Source: Chloroflexota bacterium
GTDB lineage: Bacteria; Chloroflexota; Chloroflexia; Chloroflexales; Herpetosiphonaceae
Reading direction: 5' to 3'
NCBI GenBank assembly: GCA_020161265.1
Contig: JAIUOC010000004.1
Location: 248,001 to 312,000 of the forward strand
Length of the DNA: 64,000 nucleotides
Every line of letters begins with the position of its first letter. The stretch's first letter is position 1. A model generated the notes under the pieces. The model did not search any database and was not told the DNA's origin. It saw only the letters and a list, made by a program, of their open reading frames with translations. A program made the translations under genes and the position numbers. Below, one piece after another: positions 51,938 to 60,940 of this stretch.

Positions 51938-54115
51938 TTATTTGCGGCGGAAGAAGCCACGTTTGGGCTTATTTTGTTCTTCCAACTCATTGCGCAATGC
52001 ACTAAAGTCGGCGGGAGCGATTGGTTGTGATGGTCGGCGTTCACCCAAATCGAGCACCGGATCACTGCTGACAGGCACATCCATTCCGCCCAGCCAATCG
52101 GGTAAGGGTTCTTCAACCCCAAAATCACTTGGTGGCGGCATGGTCAAATCGGTAGCATTCTCGCCTTCTTCGCGCAACCAATCGGGAATCGCATTAGGTT
52201 CTTCGCGTTCGGGCAGCATTTGGGCTGGCGCTGGCGCTGGATCGGGAATTCGCGTAAGCGCAGGAGCCATTTCAAACGGCAGCGGTTGATCATCATACTG
52301 CGGCGCATAGGGATTAAGTCCATCAACCACGCCCAATTGATTGAGCCATTGCCATTGTTGATTGCGGCTTGGGATATCGCTATTGCGCTGAGCTAAAGGC
52401 CGTGGGCGGGCATCAATCACCAAGCCCAATGCGCTGCCGGTAATCGCAGCCAAGCCAGTTTCGACGACTTCGCCTGGTAAATTTGCCCCAATTTGCACTT
52501 GTTTGGTTGGGCGTAAACGCAGGGTAGCGCGTTTGCCTAAGGCTAACGGCAAGCGTCGAATCTCGCCATGATGAATTTGCATGATAATCGGAGCGCCGCT
52601 AACGGGCACAAGTTCGACTTCCGCCACCAAATCGCCCAAACGCAATGAACTATTGATTGCCAAATAGCTGGCTAAAGCGCCATTGCGCAATACATCTTGT
52701 TCGAGCAAACAAAAACTTGCATCAGGATATTTCCAAGCAGTCGCGCCACACAAGGCCAGCAAGCCATCACGATCAAGGTAAATATCGCTAATCAGCAAGC
52801 TACGATCACGATATTGTTGCAAGCGCCCAAAATCCAGCCCATCCACGATGCTCAACAAAGTTTGAGCCGGATGCATGGTGTGGGTCAGTGCACCGCCAGT
52901 TGCAATAATCAAATCGCTCGCTAATTGCGGCTGTTCATCAAACAAATCTTTCGAGACAACGCGCAGGGCTTCGCGCACCAAGGCTTGTTCAATCAACAAA
53001 CTTTCGCGGTCGATTGGCACAATTTGCGGGCGAACCAGTCGATTGAGCATATGTTCACGTAAAGCTGAATCGCTCATTTCAAACGGCAGCCAGCGCGTGA
53101 TATTGCCAGCCCCAGCCCGATCAACTAAGCCGGCAATCCCATAGGCCGTGCCACAATTAGTTTCGACCGTAAGATGCAATTGCGTGCCATCGGAGGTATA
53201 GCCAGCGCTGGTCATCGCGCCAATATCAACAATCAAGGTATTGCGGCCATGATGTTTGGCGATAAAGCGCACCAATGGACCAAACCCATCGCTTGTACAA
53301 CGAATCATATCGCTGCTCATCGCCCGCATCCGGTTGAAGCTTGGCAATTTTGGCAATACGCGATCGTTATAGGAACGAATTAACTCCAAACGTGCCGGCA
53401 TTAATTGCTCAATCCCAATTGCTGGACGCACATTGGCGGTTGAGGTAATTGGGGCAATCGTTGAAAGGGCATCCTCGATGCCAACGAAGGCCGCCGTATT
53501 GCCCGCAAAAATCACATGAGCAAACTCACGCGAGTTAATTTGTTCACGGCGCAAAACCGTAAAGCCCAGCATGTGGGCCAAACGCTCAAGCGGCGCGGCA
53601 TTACCACCATCGATGCCACCAGCCATCAACACCGTTGCAGCGGGCAAGCGCACTAAATTGGCCAATTGATAATCGATCCAGCTTTCGCCCTCGGCCAAAT
53701 CGGGGTCACCATATTCATCGAGGGTTACCATATCGAGCACAGTCGTATAGCTCGAACGGGCCACCCGCCGCAAACTAGCACCAGTCGTATCATTCGAGAT
53801 TGCGGCCAAGACAATTGGCAACGTGCCAGCAGCGCTGGTGGTTACGACCATGCCATCAACACCCGAACCATCGGCGCGATGGGGGGTCATCAAGCCATCG
53901 ACATGGGCAATTGCCCGAAAGGTCAATTGCTCAATTTCGCGAATTGCCGTCAAAATACCTTGCCATGCATCAGCAATTGGTGGCTCTAGGGTTGAGAGCG
54001 CTTGGGCACGACCCAACAAACGGTACTCGCCTGCAACCAGTTCGAGCAGCGCCACGTGGGTAAACAACGTGCCAATATCAACGACAAGCAGTGCAGCAGG
54101 ATCAGCGGTCGTCAT
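51938..54115 (-). CDS. MutL-like (glutamate mutase L family) ASKHA-fold protein with PxWL tail
   Basis: 725 aa. Two actin-like phosphate motifs, LLVVDIGTLFTHVALL at the start and TLIVDIGAMTSAGY near residue 300, plus IIATGGALTH near 425, place it in the MutL/hydantoinase-like ASKHA family. Despite the name, Chloroflexota members are not linked to glutamate mutase genes, and none is here. After about residue 590 there is a disordered acidic tail with IPDWLREE and LPDWLGGM, the same short motif repeated in the scaffold at 54800. It ends in a basic KPKRGFFRRK. It is the last gene of a five-gene operon. Confidence 0.78.
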   Translation of the reverse strand: MTTADPAALLVVDIGTLFTHVALLELVAGEYRLLGRAQALSTLEPPIADAWQGILTAIREIEQLTFRAIAHVDGLMTPHRADGSGVDGMVVTTSAAGTLPIVLAAISNDTTGASLRRVARSSYTTVLDMVTLDEYGDPDLAEGESWIDYQLANLVRLPAATVLMAGGIDGGNAAPLERLAHMLGFTVLRREQINSREFAHVIFAGNTAAFVGIEDALSTIAPITSTANVRPAIGIEQLMPARLELIRSYNDRVLPKLPSFNRMRAMSSDMIRCTSDGFGPLVRFIAKHHGRNTLIVDIGAMTSAGYTSDGTQLHLTVETNCGTAYGIAGLVDRAGAGNITRWLPFEMSDSALREHMLNRLVRPQIVPIDRESLLIEQALVREALRVVSKDLFDEQPQLASDLIIATGGALTHTMHPAQTLLSIVDGLDFGRLQQYRDRSLLISDIYLDRDGLLALCGATAWKYPDASFCLLEQDVLRNGALASYLAINSSLRLGDLVAEVELVPVSGAPIIMQIHHGEIRRLPLALGKRATLRLRPTKQVQIGANLPGEVVETGLAAITGSALGLVIDARPRPLAQRNSDIPSRNQQWQWLNQLGVVDGLNPYAPQYDDQPLPFEMAPALTRIPDPAPAPAQMLPEREEPNAIPDWLREEGENATDLTMPPPSDFGVEEPLPDWLGGMDVPVSSDPVLDLGERRPSQPIAPADFSALRNELEEQNKPKRGFFRRK

Positions 54116-54134
54116 ATCAATCCTTTCGCAACCC

Positions 54135-54800
54135 CTAAGAGATCACGCCTATTTGCCGCAGCAAAAACTGGATTCGATCAATCAAGGCTGATTGATAGGT
54201 AATCAGTGTAGCGGCAAAGACCGCCCCCAAACTGAGCAAGAGCCACATCCGGCCAACTTTTGCCACCAAAGTGGGTTTTAAGGTTTCGCTATGATCGGCA
54301 GCATCAGGCGTAGCGGCCTTGCTAAAGCGAAACGACATCAGCACCAGCACAACCCCAATGACCAGTACGAGTTTGCCAATTGCTGCCCCTAAATCGCTGC
54401 CATCGGTAAAACTTGTGACTGAAAAGAACGATGCTTGTAATTGTGGCAGGAGCGTGCCTAGCAGGGTGCCAGCAATCGCCACGGCAGCAGCCACCCCAAA
54501 CAACAGCGCCAACGGAATATTCGCTAGCCACGAGAGTTGTTGGGTGCGCAAACGGGTCAACAAGAGCAACCCAATCAGCACTGGAACAATAAATAACGCT
54601 GTGCCAACGCTATCAGGATTATCGAGCATATCACCGCTTGGCACAATAAAAATGGTTGTGACCACCACGGTTAAGGTATAGCCAAGCGCCAAACCAACAA
54701 ACAAATATTGGCTGAATCGAAATAGTGGATTTTCGCCAAAAGCACGGCTGAGCACAATTAAGCTCAAACCAAAGGCGATCCAAGGGCCAAGCGTTGTCAC
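54135..54800 (-). CDS. Polytopic membrane protein of the MutL/DUF6754 operon (A)
   Basis: 221 aa with about six hydrophobic helices and a short cytosolic loop (FSKAATPDAADHSETLKP) before the last one. I recognise no family. The start codon overlaps the stop of the scaffold gene by one base, and the MutL-like gene starts 19 bases downstream. Position and coupling suggest a structural part of the same membrane complex. Function unknown. Confidence 0.7.
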   Translation of the reverse strand: MTTLGPWIAFGLSLIVLSRAFGENPLFRFSQYLFVGLALGYTLTVVVTTIFIVPSGDMLDNPDSVGTALFIVPVLIGLLLLTRLRTQQLSWLANIPLALLFGVAAAVAIAGTLLGTLLPQLQASFFSVTSFTDGSDLGAAIGKLVLVIGVVLVLMSFRFSKAATPDAADHSETLKPTLVAKVGRMWLLLSLGAVFAATLITYQSALIDRIQFLLRQIGVIS

Positions 54801-57800
54801 TAGCTATTCCTCTTTCCACGGATACGCCGTTGCAACTGAAGCGCCCCACCAACCAACACCACCACAATCGTCGTGATCATGCCCAAACTGAGGGCGGTGA
54901 TCGCGCCATTGGTATTTGTGGCACTCGAACGTAAGGCCATATATTGTTGTTCGCCAACCAAACCAGCCGCCGTATAAATCGCCGCTGGCGTGCCATTGAC
55001 ATTCACATCAACATACGGTTGGATTTGGGGTAAGACTTCATTGGTGGTTAAAATTGCGACTGGTAGAGCTGGTTCGCGTGACCAGAACTGCTCCATCCAG
55101 CGTTGGACATCGCCTGGCTCATCAGCAACCACAATCAATAAATCAAGATCTTTGGTCGTGGTAATTCGTGGGCGATCAAGCTGATTATTCGAATTCAGCT
55201 TTGACATAATCCGCAACAGATTGACATCAGCGCCCTCACGATTGAGCAGAAGATTGGCAATTGCGCCACGCAAATTACTGCCAAGTTGGGCAATTCCCAG
55301 TTCATTGCCTTTGACCCAACCAAGGTTCAAGTATTCGGCACCTTCACCAGTGTAGCCTGTAGTTGGATCAATAATCGGAAACTGGGCCGCCCGTTGGCTT
55401 GCCAGCAAACTACCTTCCGTATCAGTCGAAAGCAACAACATTGGCACTTTACGCTCGATTAGATGTTGGGAAATTGCTTGTTCTAACGGCCCCAACTCGG
55501 CGTTATGGCGCAAATCGCCTTCATAGGCAATCAACACCCGGCTTTCGGGATTGAGCGTTTCAACATAATTGTAGAGATCGCTGGTATTGCCACCAATCGT
55601 TAAAGCTTGGGTATTGATCGCCAAAAGATTTGGTACGAGTAAGCCAACTAGCAAACTTATCATCATCAAGCTGGCCACAATGCGCTGTGTGCCAATGCGT
55701 TGCCACCATGGCGCTAGCACCACAACAGGAGCCTCAGCAGGCTCTGGCAGTGGCTTTGTCACCAGTTCTTGCAACAAATGCATGGCCGAAACCCGCTCAG
55801 GTGTTCGGTTAAGCAATGCCGGCGGATCAGCATCAATCAAGCGGCGAGTGGTTGGGCTGGTTGCGGCAATCGCAGCTTCTGGTTCACCCAACACCCGCAA
55901 CCAATCGGCTGATTCAGCCACAGCCGAAGCAGCTTCTTGCTCAACAACTGGGCTAGGTTCTTCTAACTTAACTGTTTGGCGTAACCACGCAGGCAAATCA
56001 ACGCTACCCAACAAGGTATCATCTTGAGTTGCTTGGGCTGGCTCGTCGTCCAACAGCCATGAAGGCGAGCTACTTGGAATAACCGGAGCAGCACTGGCCG
56101 TTTTTGCCGGAATTTCAATATCTAAATCATCGCGCAACCATGCCGGAACATTGGCCCCTTCTGGATCATAACTTGGGGTTGCAGGTGCAATAGGTTCAGG
56201 TTTGCTTGGAGCTGGCGCAATCGGCGTTACATCATCTTGCAGCCAAGCTGGCACATTACCCGCAGGACTATCCAATTTGGTAGTTGGCAGATCTTCTTGC
56301 AACCACGAAGGTATTCCAGCAGCTTGATTATCGAGCTTAACCGTTGGCGCATCTTCATGCAACCAATTGGGAGTATCAATAGGCGCAGGAGCCGCTGGCG
56401 GCGCTGCATCTAAATCGGCTTTGAGCCATGCCGGAACATTATCGCTGACATCCTCAGGATCAAGCCGCACGGTTGGGCTGGCTTGGGGCAACTCGCTTGC
56501 ATCCGCTTGCAGCCACGCCGGAATATCGCCACTCGCCGCTGGAGCTGCTGGCGGCGCGACATCTAAATCGGCTTTGAGCCATGCCGGAACATCATCGCCG
56601 GCACTCGCAGCTGGTGGCGCTGGCGGTGCTGCATCCGCTTGCAGCCACGTCGGAATATCACCACTCGCTGCCGGAGCCGCTGGCGGCGCAACATCCAAAT
56701 CGGCTTTGAGCCATGCCGGAACATTATCGTCGGAATCCTCTGGATCAAGCCGCACGGTTGGGCTGGCTTGGGGCAACTCGCTTGCATCCGCTTGCAGCCA
56801 CGTCGGAATATCACCACTCGCTGCCGAAGCCGCTGGCGACGCAACATCCAAATCGGCTTTGAGCCATGCCGGAACATTATCGTCGGAATCCTCTGGATCA
56901 AGCTGCACGGTTGGGCTAACTTGGGGCAATGCACCTGCATCCGCTTGCAGCCACGTCGGAATATCGCCACTCGCTGCCGGAGCCGCTGGTGGAGCGACAT
57001 CTAAATCCCCACGCAACCACGCTGGCACATCATCGCCTGCGCTTGCTGCTGGTGGAACTGGCGGCGCTGATTCGGCTTGCAACCACGACGGTACATCGCC
57101 ACTCGCTGCCGGAGCCGCTGGTGGAGCGACATCTAAATCGCCCCGTAACCATGCTGGAACATCATCGCCTGCGCTTACTACTGGCGACGCGGGTGATGCT
57201 GATTCGGCTTGCAGCCACGACGGTACATCGCCACTCGCTGCCGGAGCCGCTGGTGGGGCGACATCTAAATCCCCGCGTAACCACGCTGGGACATCATCGC
57301 CTGCGCTTGCTACTGGTGGGGCCGCCGGAGCTGCTTCGGCTTGCAGCCACGATGGCACATCGCCACTCGCTGCCGGAGCCGCTGGTGGAGCGACATCGAA
57401 ATCGCCCCGTAACCACGCTGGCACATCATCACCCGCACTCGCTGCTGGAGTCGCTGGCGGTGCTGATTCGGCTTGCAGCCACGACGGCACATCACCACTC
57501 GCAGCTAGAGCCGCTGGCGGCGCGACATCTAAATCCCCACGCAACCACGCTGGGACATCATCGCCGGCACTCGCAGCTGGTGGTACTGGCGGAGATGCTT
57601 CGGCTTGCAGCCACGACGGCACATCGTTACTTGCTGCCGGAGCCGCTGGTGGCGCTGATTCGGATTGCAACCATGACGGCACATCGCCACTCGCTGCCGG
57701 AGCCGCTGGCGCTGGTGGATTTAATGGAGCAGTTGCAGGCTTGAGCCACGGCGGAACGTCATCGCTTGGGCCAGCGGCATCTAAATCGACCTCAGATAAC

Positions 57801-58663
57801 TGCACCACTGGCGGCTCGGTATCAAAATCTTTGAGCCAATCGGGCAAGTTACCAGTCCCACCACGGCGGGCAATCACTGGCTCATCATTATCTTCAACGA
57901 ATGAGGCAATGCCTGGTGGTGGAGCAGGTTCGCTTGGTCGCAACTGCTGCAACCAAGCTGGCATTGGCTCATCATCAGCATTAGCGCTTGGCTTGGGTGC
58001 TGGTGGAGCTGCGTCAGCCGAGCCTTGCAACCACGACGGCACATCAGCACTTGGCGCTACTGGCGGTGGTGCTGGGGTTGCTGGCAACGCTGGCTCTTGC
58101 AACCACGACGGCACATCAGCATTGGCACTTGGCTTGGGTGCTGCTGGTGGGGATGCTTCGACCGAGCCTTGCAACCATGACGGTACATCAGCATTGGCAT
58201 TTTGCGCTGCTGGTGTTGCTGGCGGGGTTGCTGAACCTGATTGCAAATCGGATAACCAATTAGGTAAGGGTTGTTCGGAGCGTGGAGCAGTTGGCAATGG
58301 TTCGTCAGCAGGCAAGGCAGGAGCAGTTGCTTGCAAATCACGCAGCCATGGCGGCAGCTCCTCACTATTGGCGGGTGCTGATGGAATATTCGATGCTGGG
58401 GTTGGCGCTGCCGATTCTTGCAACCATGATGGGATAGCCTCAGCACTTGCAGCAACTGGCGGCGGCGGGCTTTCTTCTTGCAGCCATGGGGGTAGGCTCG
58501 ATGTGCCGCGTTTGGCAGGCACAACCGTTTGTTGCTGATCAAGATCTTGCAGCCATGGTGGGAGATCATTGCTAGCGCTTGAGGTTGCAGCCAAAGGCGC
58601 TTGACATTGCCCACAAAATTGGCGATCAGGAGTATTGGGCGTGCCACAGCGAGGACAATTCAT
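54800..58663 (-). CDS. Zinc-ribbon membrane scaffold with about 36 PxWL motifs
   Basis: 1287 aa. Zinc ribbon CPRCG...CGQC (Cys3, 6, 17, 20), then about 900 residues of Ala/Pro/Asp-rich, presumably disordered sequence. By my count this holds 36 short motifs of the form (V/I/L)P-x-WL-(Q/R/K) such as VPSWLQ, VPAWLR and IPTWLQ, plus one ADWL. The central part repeats in units of about 43 residues. Two membrane helices (near 995-1017 and 1250-1275) bracket an outer domain of about 230 residues. Function unknown; the layout suggests a multivalent scaffold. Stop and next start overlap. Confidence 0.8.
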   Translation of the reverse strand: MNCPRCGTPNTPDRQFCGQCQAPLAATSSASNDLPPWLQDLDQQQTVVPAKRGTSSLPPWLQEESPPPPVAASAEAIPSWLQESAAPTPASNIPSAPANSEELPPWLRDLQATAPALPADEPLPTAPRSEQPLPNWLSDLQSGSATPPATPAAQNANADVPSWLQGSVEASPPAAPKPSANADVPSWLQEPALPATPAPPPVAPSADVPSWLQGSADAAPPAPKPSANADDEPMPAWLQQLRPSEPAPPPGIASFVEDNDEPVIARRGGTGNLPDWLKDFDTEPPVVQLSEVDLDAAGPSDDVPPWLKPATAPLNPPAPAAPAASGDVPSWLQSESAPPAAPAASNDVPSWLQAEASPPVPPAASAGDDVPAWLRGDLDVAPPAALAASGDVPSWLQAESAPPATPAASAGDDVPAWLRGDFDVAPPAAPAASGDVPSWLQAEAAPAAPPVASAGDDVPAWLRGDLDVAPPAAPAASGDVPSWLQAESASPASPVVSAGDDVPAWLRGDLDVAPPAAPAASGDVPSWLQAESAPPVPPAASAGDDVPAWLRGDLDVAPPAAPAASGDIPTWLQADAGALPQVSPTVQLDPEDSDDNVPAWLKADLDVASPAASAASGDIPTWLQADASELPQASPTVRLDPEDSDDNVPAWLKADLDVAPPAAPAASGDIPTWLQADAAPPAPPAASAGDDVPAWLKADLDVAPPAAPAASGDIPAWLQADASELPQASPTVRLDPEDVSDNVPAWLKADLDAAPPAAPAPIDTPNWLHEDAPTVKLDNQAAGIPSWLQEDLPTTKLDSPAGNVPAWLQDDVTPIAPAPSKPEPIAPATPSYDPEGANVPAWLRDDLDIEIPAKTASAAPVIPSSSPSWLLDDEPAQATQDDTLLGSVDLPAWLRQTVKLEEPSPVVEQEAASAVAESADWLRVLGEPEAAIAATSPTTRRLIDADPPALLNRTPERVSAMHLLQELVTKPLPEPAEAPVVVLAPWWQRIGTQRIVASLMMISLLVGLLVPNLLAINTQALTIGGNTSDLYNYVETLNPESRVLIAYEGDLRHNAELGPLEQAISQHLIERKVPMLLLSTDTEGSLLASQRAAQFPIIDPTTGYTGEGAEYLNLGWVKGNELGIAQLGSNLRGAIANLLLNREGADVNLLRIMSKLNSNNQLDRPRITTTKDLDLLIVVADEPGDVQRWMEQFWSREPALPVAILTTNEVLPQIQPYVDVNVNGTPAAIYTAAGLVGEQQYMALRSSATNTNGAITALSLGMITTIVVVLVGGALQLQRRIRGKRNS
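56500..57660 (-). repeat. In-frame tandem DNA repeats of about 129 bp within the scaffold gene
   Basis: Recurring blocks such as cttgcagccacgacggcaca and cgccactcgctgccggagcc alternate with gcgacatctaaatc. The period is about 129 bases, matching the 43-residue protein unit. Copies differ at many third positions, so the array is not very recent, but it could change length by recombination. Confidence 0.75.
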
Positions 58664-58675
58664 TGAGGCCGCCTC

Positions 58676-59341
58676 CTAGCGATCCAAATACGGGAGATCA
58701 ATCCCGAGTAAGATGCGAATACTTGCAACAATAGCACCAATTGCCGCTCCAAAGATCAGACCGCGTAGGCCAGCCATCACAATGTAGCGTTGAATCCAGC
58801 CCAAGGTCTCGCCCAAATAGGGCAGGCCTGCGAGCAACGGCAATTGCAACACCAAAAATACCAAGGCAACACTGACCACAATCACTGCTTCACGCTGGCC
58901 AGCACCAAAGGCATGAATCGCCGCAGTTAAAGCAAAAAATGTCAGCAGGGCCAAGAGGCTAATGCTAATTGGAGCATAAACCCAGCGAATAACGTCTTGG
59001 AATAAACCTAATTCCAAGACATTGGCCCGACCTTGGGTCGTATAGCCATAGACTGCCAACGCAGGCGGGATAATCACCCCCAACAGCAGTGCGATACTAT
59101 ACCAGCGTTTGGGATCGGTTGAGGTTAAACGTTTAATATGATGAATAATAACATTGATTGAACCAGCAATCAGCGCAAATGCAGCAATAACGGTTGCCCA
59201 ACTGAGCAAAACTTGGCTGCCATTATTAATACTGCCAATCCCAGGAAAAAGGCGATCAATTAAAACGAAAATACCGGCAACGCTGCCGATCAAAATAGGA
59301 ATTAAGCGCTTTGGATTGCGGAGCAGGTCAATTCGACGCAT
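58676..59341 (-). CDS. Polytopic membrane protein of the MutL/DUF6754 operon (B)
   Basis: 221 aa with about six hydrophobic helices (LIPILIGSVAGIFVLID at the start, GLIFGAAIGAIVASIRILLG at the end). No family recognised. ATG 59341 has AAAGGA 8 bases upstream, better than ATG 59350. It lies 12 bases downstream of the DUF6754 gene and 12 bases upstream of the scaffold gene, so it is part of the operon. Its role is unknown; it resembles operon protein A in size and topology, but no sequence similarity is obvious. Confidence 0.7.
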   Translation of the reverse strand: MRRIDLLRNPKRLIPILIGSVAGIFVLIDRLFPGIGSINNGSQVLLSWATVIAAFALIAGSINVIIHHIKRLTSTDPKRWYSIALLLGVIIPPALAVYGYTTQGRANVLELGLFQDVIRWVYAPISISLLALLTFFALTAAIHAFGAGQREAVIVVSVALVFLVLQLPLLAGLPYLGETLGWIQRYIVMAGLRGLIFGAAIGAIVASIRILLGIDLPYLDR

Positions 59342-59353
59342 CCCACCCATCCT

Positions 59354-60148
59354 TTATCTAGGCAGCAATGGAAAATCTTGTGGCAAGATTGCTAATTGGC
59401 CTAAAGAAACCAAAATAATCCCAAGAATAATGACCCCAATAATGACCGAACGTAGGACATCATGGGTTAAGATGCGGGCAAATCCCAAGGGTGTTGGGGC
59501 AATATAGGCCTCAGCCGCATAGATCTCCTCACCCAACAAGGTACCATTGGCCGTCAGCAGTGCTGCTGTCAAGGCTTGTTGATCGGTGGTTCCAGCAATT
59601 TGCAAAATGTTATGGGCACGTCCAGGCTCAGCAAACAATAAATAGCCTTGCTCAAATGAGCCAACGGTAATACTTGCCTCCATTGGTTCGCTGGTAATTC
59701 GATTACTCAGCCCAGCCGAAAAAGCAATTGGATCATTAGCAGCCAACAGCTGAATCAACTCAGGACGATAATCTTCGCTGTAGCCAGCATCGCGATAGGC
59801 GCGGCGAACCGTGCCCCGCAAGGCCAAATGGGCAATTGGATCGCCACTTGAGGCCGCAATGCCTGCCCCACGTCGCGCTGCAATATCGGTAATGCGTTGG
59901 GCTAAAACCAACCCAGCTAAAGTTTCTGGGTTAATCGTCGAGCCATCAAGCGAGCCACTACCAGGCGAAACATGGATCGGTTGGCCAGTTTCAGCAGAGC
60001 GTGCCAAAGCACTATTAATCAGATCAATTGGGGGAAGAGGGCGGCGATTAATCTTACGTCCACCAGTAACTAGCCGTGCATAGACAAAGGGCAAGGCAAT
60101 TGCTAGGGTTAAGATGAGTGACACGACAAGAATCTCAAAAGGAGACAC
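59354..60148 (-). CDS. DUF6754-like membrane protein
   Basis: 264 aa. A single N-terminal helix (ILVVSLILTLAIALPFVYA), a soluble domain, and a C-terminal helix (SVIIGVIILGIILVSLGQL). The domain has GQPIHVSPGSGSLDG, NPETLAGLVLAQRITDIAARRGAGI, ANDPIAFSAGLSNRI and LLGEEIYAAEAYIAPTP, which I take as DUF6754. That family occurs mainly in Chloroflexota and is uncharacterised. It is the first gene of the operon that ends with the MutL-like protein. Role unknown. Confidence 0.75.
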   Translation of the reverse strand: MSPFEILVVSLILTLAIALPFVYARLVTGGRKINRRPLPPIDLINSALARSAETGQPIHVSPGSGSLDGSTINPETLAGLVLAQRITDIAARRGAGIAASSGDPIAHLALRGTVRRAYRDAGYSEDYRPELIQLLAANDPIAFSAGLSNRITSEPMEASITVGSFEQGYLLFAEPGRAHNILQIAGTTDQQALTAALLTANGTLLGEEIYAAEAYIAPTPLGFARILTHDVLRSVIIGVIILGIILVSLGQLAILPQDFPLLPR

Positions 60149-60234
60149 GGGTTGGCCCTCACAACTGACATAGCTTGCAGCAAGTAGGCGGATAGGCGTA
60201 ATTGCGCTGAGTGTAGCCCATCGTTAATGCTTTG

Positions 60235-60492
60235 TCAACTTTCTAGGGCATTCAGATGCTCAATTAAGCGTTGCCAACTGGCCTCGGTTTCTAAGGCATT
60301 CGCATAGCTTGCGAGGCGTTGTCGTAGCTGAATTGGCACAAACGCTTGGCCAAATAAACACAGCTGACTCAAAACAATGCTGGCAACCTGGCCCGATCGT
60401 AGAAACAATTGAGCGACACCATTCAGCCGATGCCGATGCAGGCTTTGGGCTAATTGCGCCAACACCTGCTCAGAATCATCAACCTCGGCCAT
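60235..60492 (-). CDS. Small helical protein, 85 aa, overlapping dtd
   Basis: ATG 60492 lies inside the end of dtd (14-base overlap) with GGAG 7 bases upstream. The protein is all-helical and amphipathic ([37 protein letters not shown]) without a membrane segment. I know no family. The overlap implies translational coupling to dtd. A longer in-frame extension to 60696 would run antisense-free through dtd in another frame and is unlikely. Confidence 0.55.
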   Translation of the reverse strand: MAEVDDSEQVLAQLAQSLHRHRLNGVAQLFLRSGQVASIVLSQLCLFGQAFVPIQLRQRLASYANALETEASWQRLIEHLNALES

Positions 60493-60940
60493 GCTGCCAC
60501 TCCGCAGTATCCAAAATAATCGTGACTGGGCCATCATTAATGAGTTGCACTTGCATCGCCGCGCCAAACTGACCACTAGCGGTCGTAATTCCTTGGCCCC
60601 GACAATAGTCAATAAATTGTTCAACCATTGGCTCAGCCAAGGCCGGAGCAGCTGCCCCAGTAAACGATGGCCGACGGCCTTTACGGGTATCAGCATAAAG
60701 TGTGAATTGCGAAACGACCAGCAATTGGCCTTGGCAATCGATCAACGAGCGATCAAAACGATCTTGAGCATCAGGGAAGATGCGCAAATTGAGGATTTTA
60801 TCGGCGAGTTTTTGCAAATCGTCGCTGGTATCACCGGGGCTAACCGCCAGCAACACCAACAAGCCAGCGTTAATCTGGCCGACAATCTGCTCGGCAACCG
60901 TGACGCTGGCACTAGCTACGCGCTGGATAATTGCTCGCAT
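60479..60940 (-). CDS. dtd: D-aminoacyl-tRNA deacylase
   Basis: 153 aa, normal length. [15 protein letters not shown] at the start, the [17 protein letters not shown] motif with the catalytic-pocket SQ and Thr, and [18 protein letters not shown] (the Gly-cisPro counterpart is NDGPVT). It hydrolyses D-amino acids, and glycine on tRNA-Ala, from mischarged tRNA. ATG 60940 has GGGGGC 7 bases before it; longer frames are not needed. It overlaps the PIN-TRAM gene end by 29 bases and the small gene by 14. Confidence 0.95.
   Translation of the reverse strand: MRAIIQRVASASVTVAEQIVGQINAGLLVLLAVSPGDTSDDLQKLADKILNLRIFPDAQDRFDRSLIDCQGQLLVVSQFTLYADTRKGRRPSFTGAAAPALAEPMVEQFIDYCRGQGITTASGQFGAAMQVQLINDGPVTIILDTAEWQHGRG

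Noticed and set aside
56500..57660. Regularly spaced repeats that resemble a CRISPR array
   Set aside because: The period of about 129 bases is in frame with the scaffold protein, spacers are not unique, and no cas genes are nearby.
56367..58538. Long open frame on the plus strand, about 720 codons, opposite the scaffold gene
   Set aside because: It is the antisense image of the tandem repeats. It lacks a ribosome-binding site and translates to monotonous Ser/Ala/Gly/His repeats.
60493..60696. Upstream extension of the 85-aa gene across dtd
   Set aside because: It reads dtd in another frame, has no ribosome-binding site at 60696, and a good start exists at 60492.
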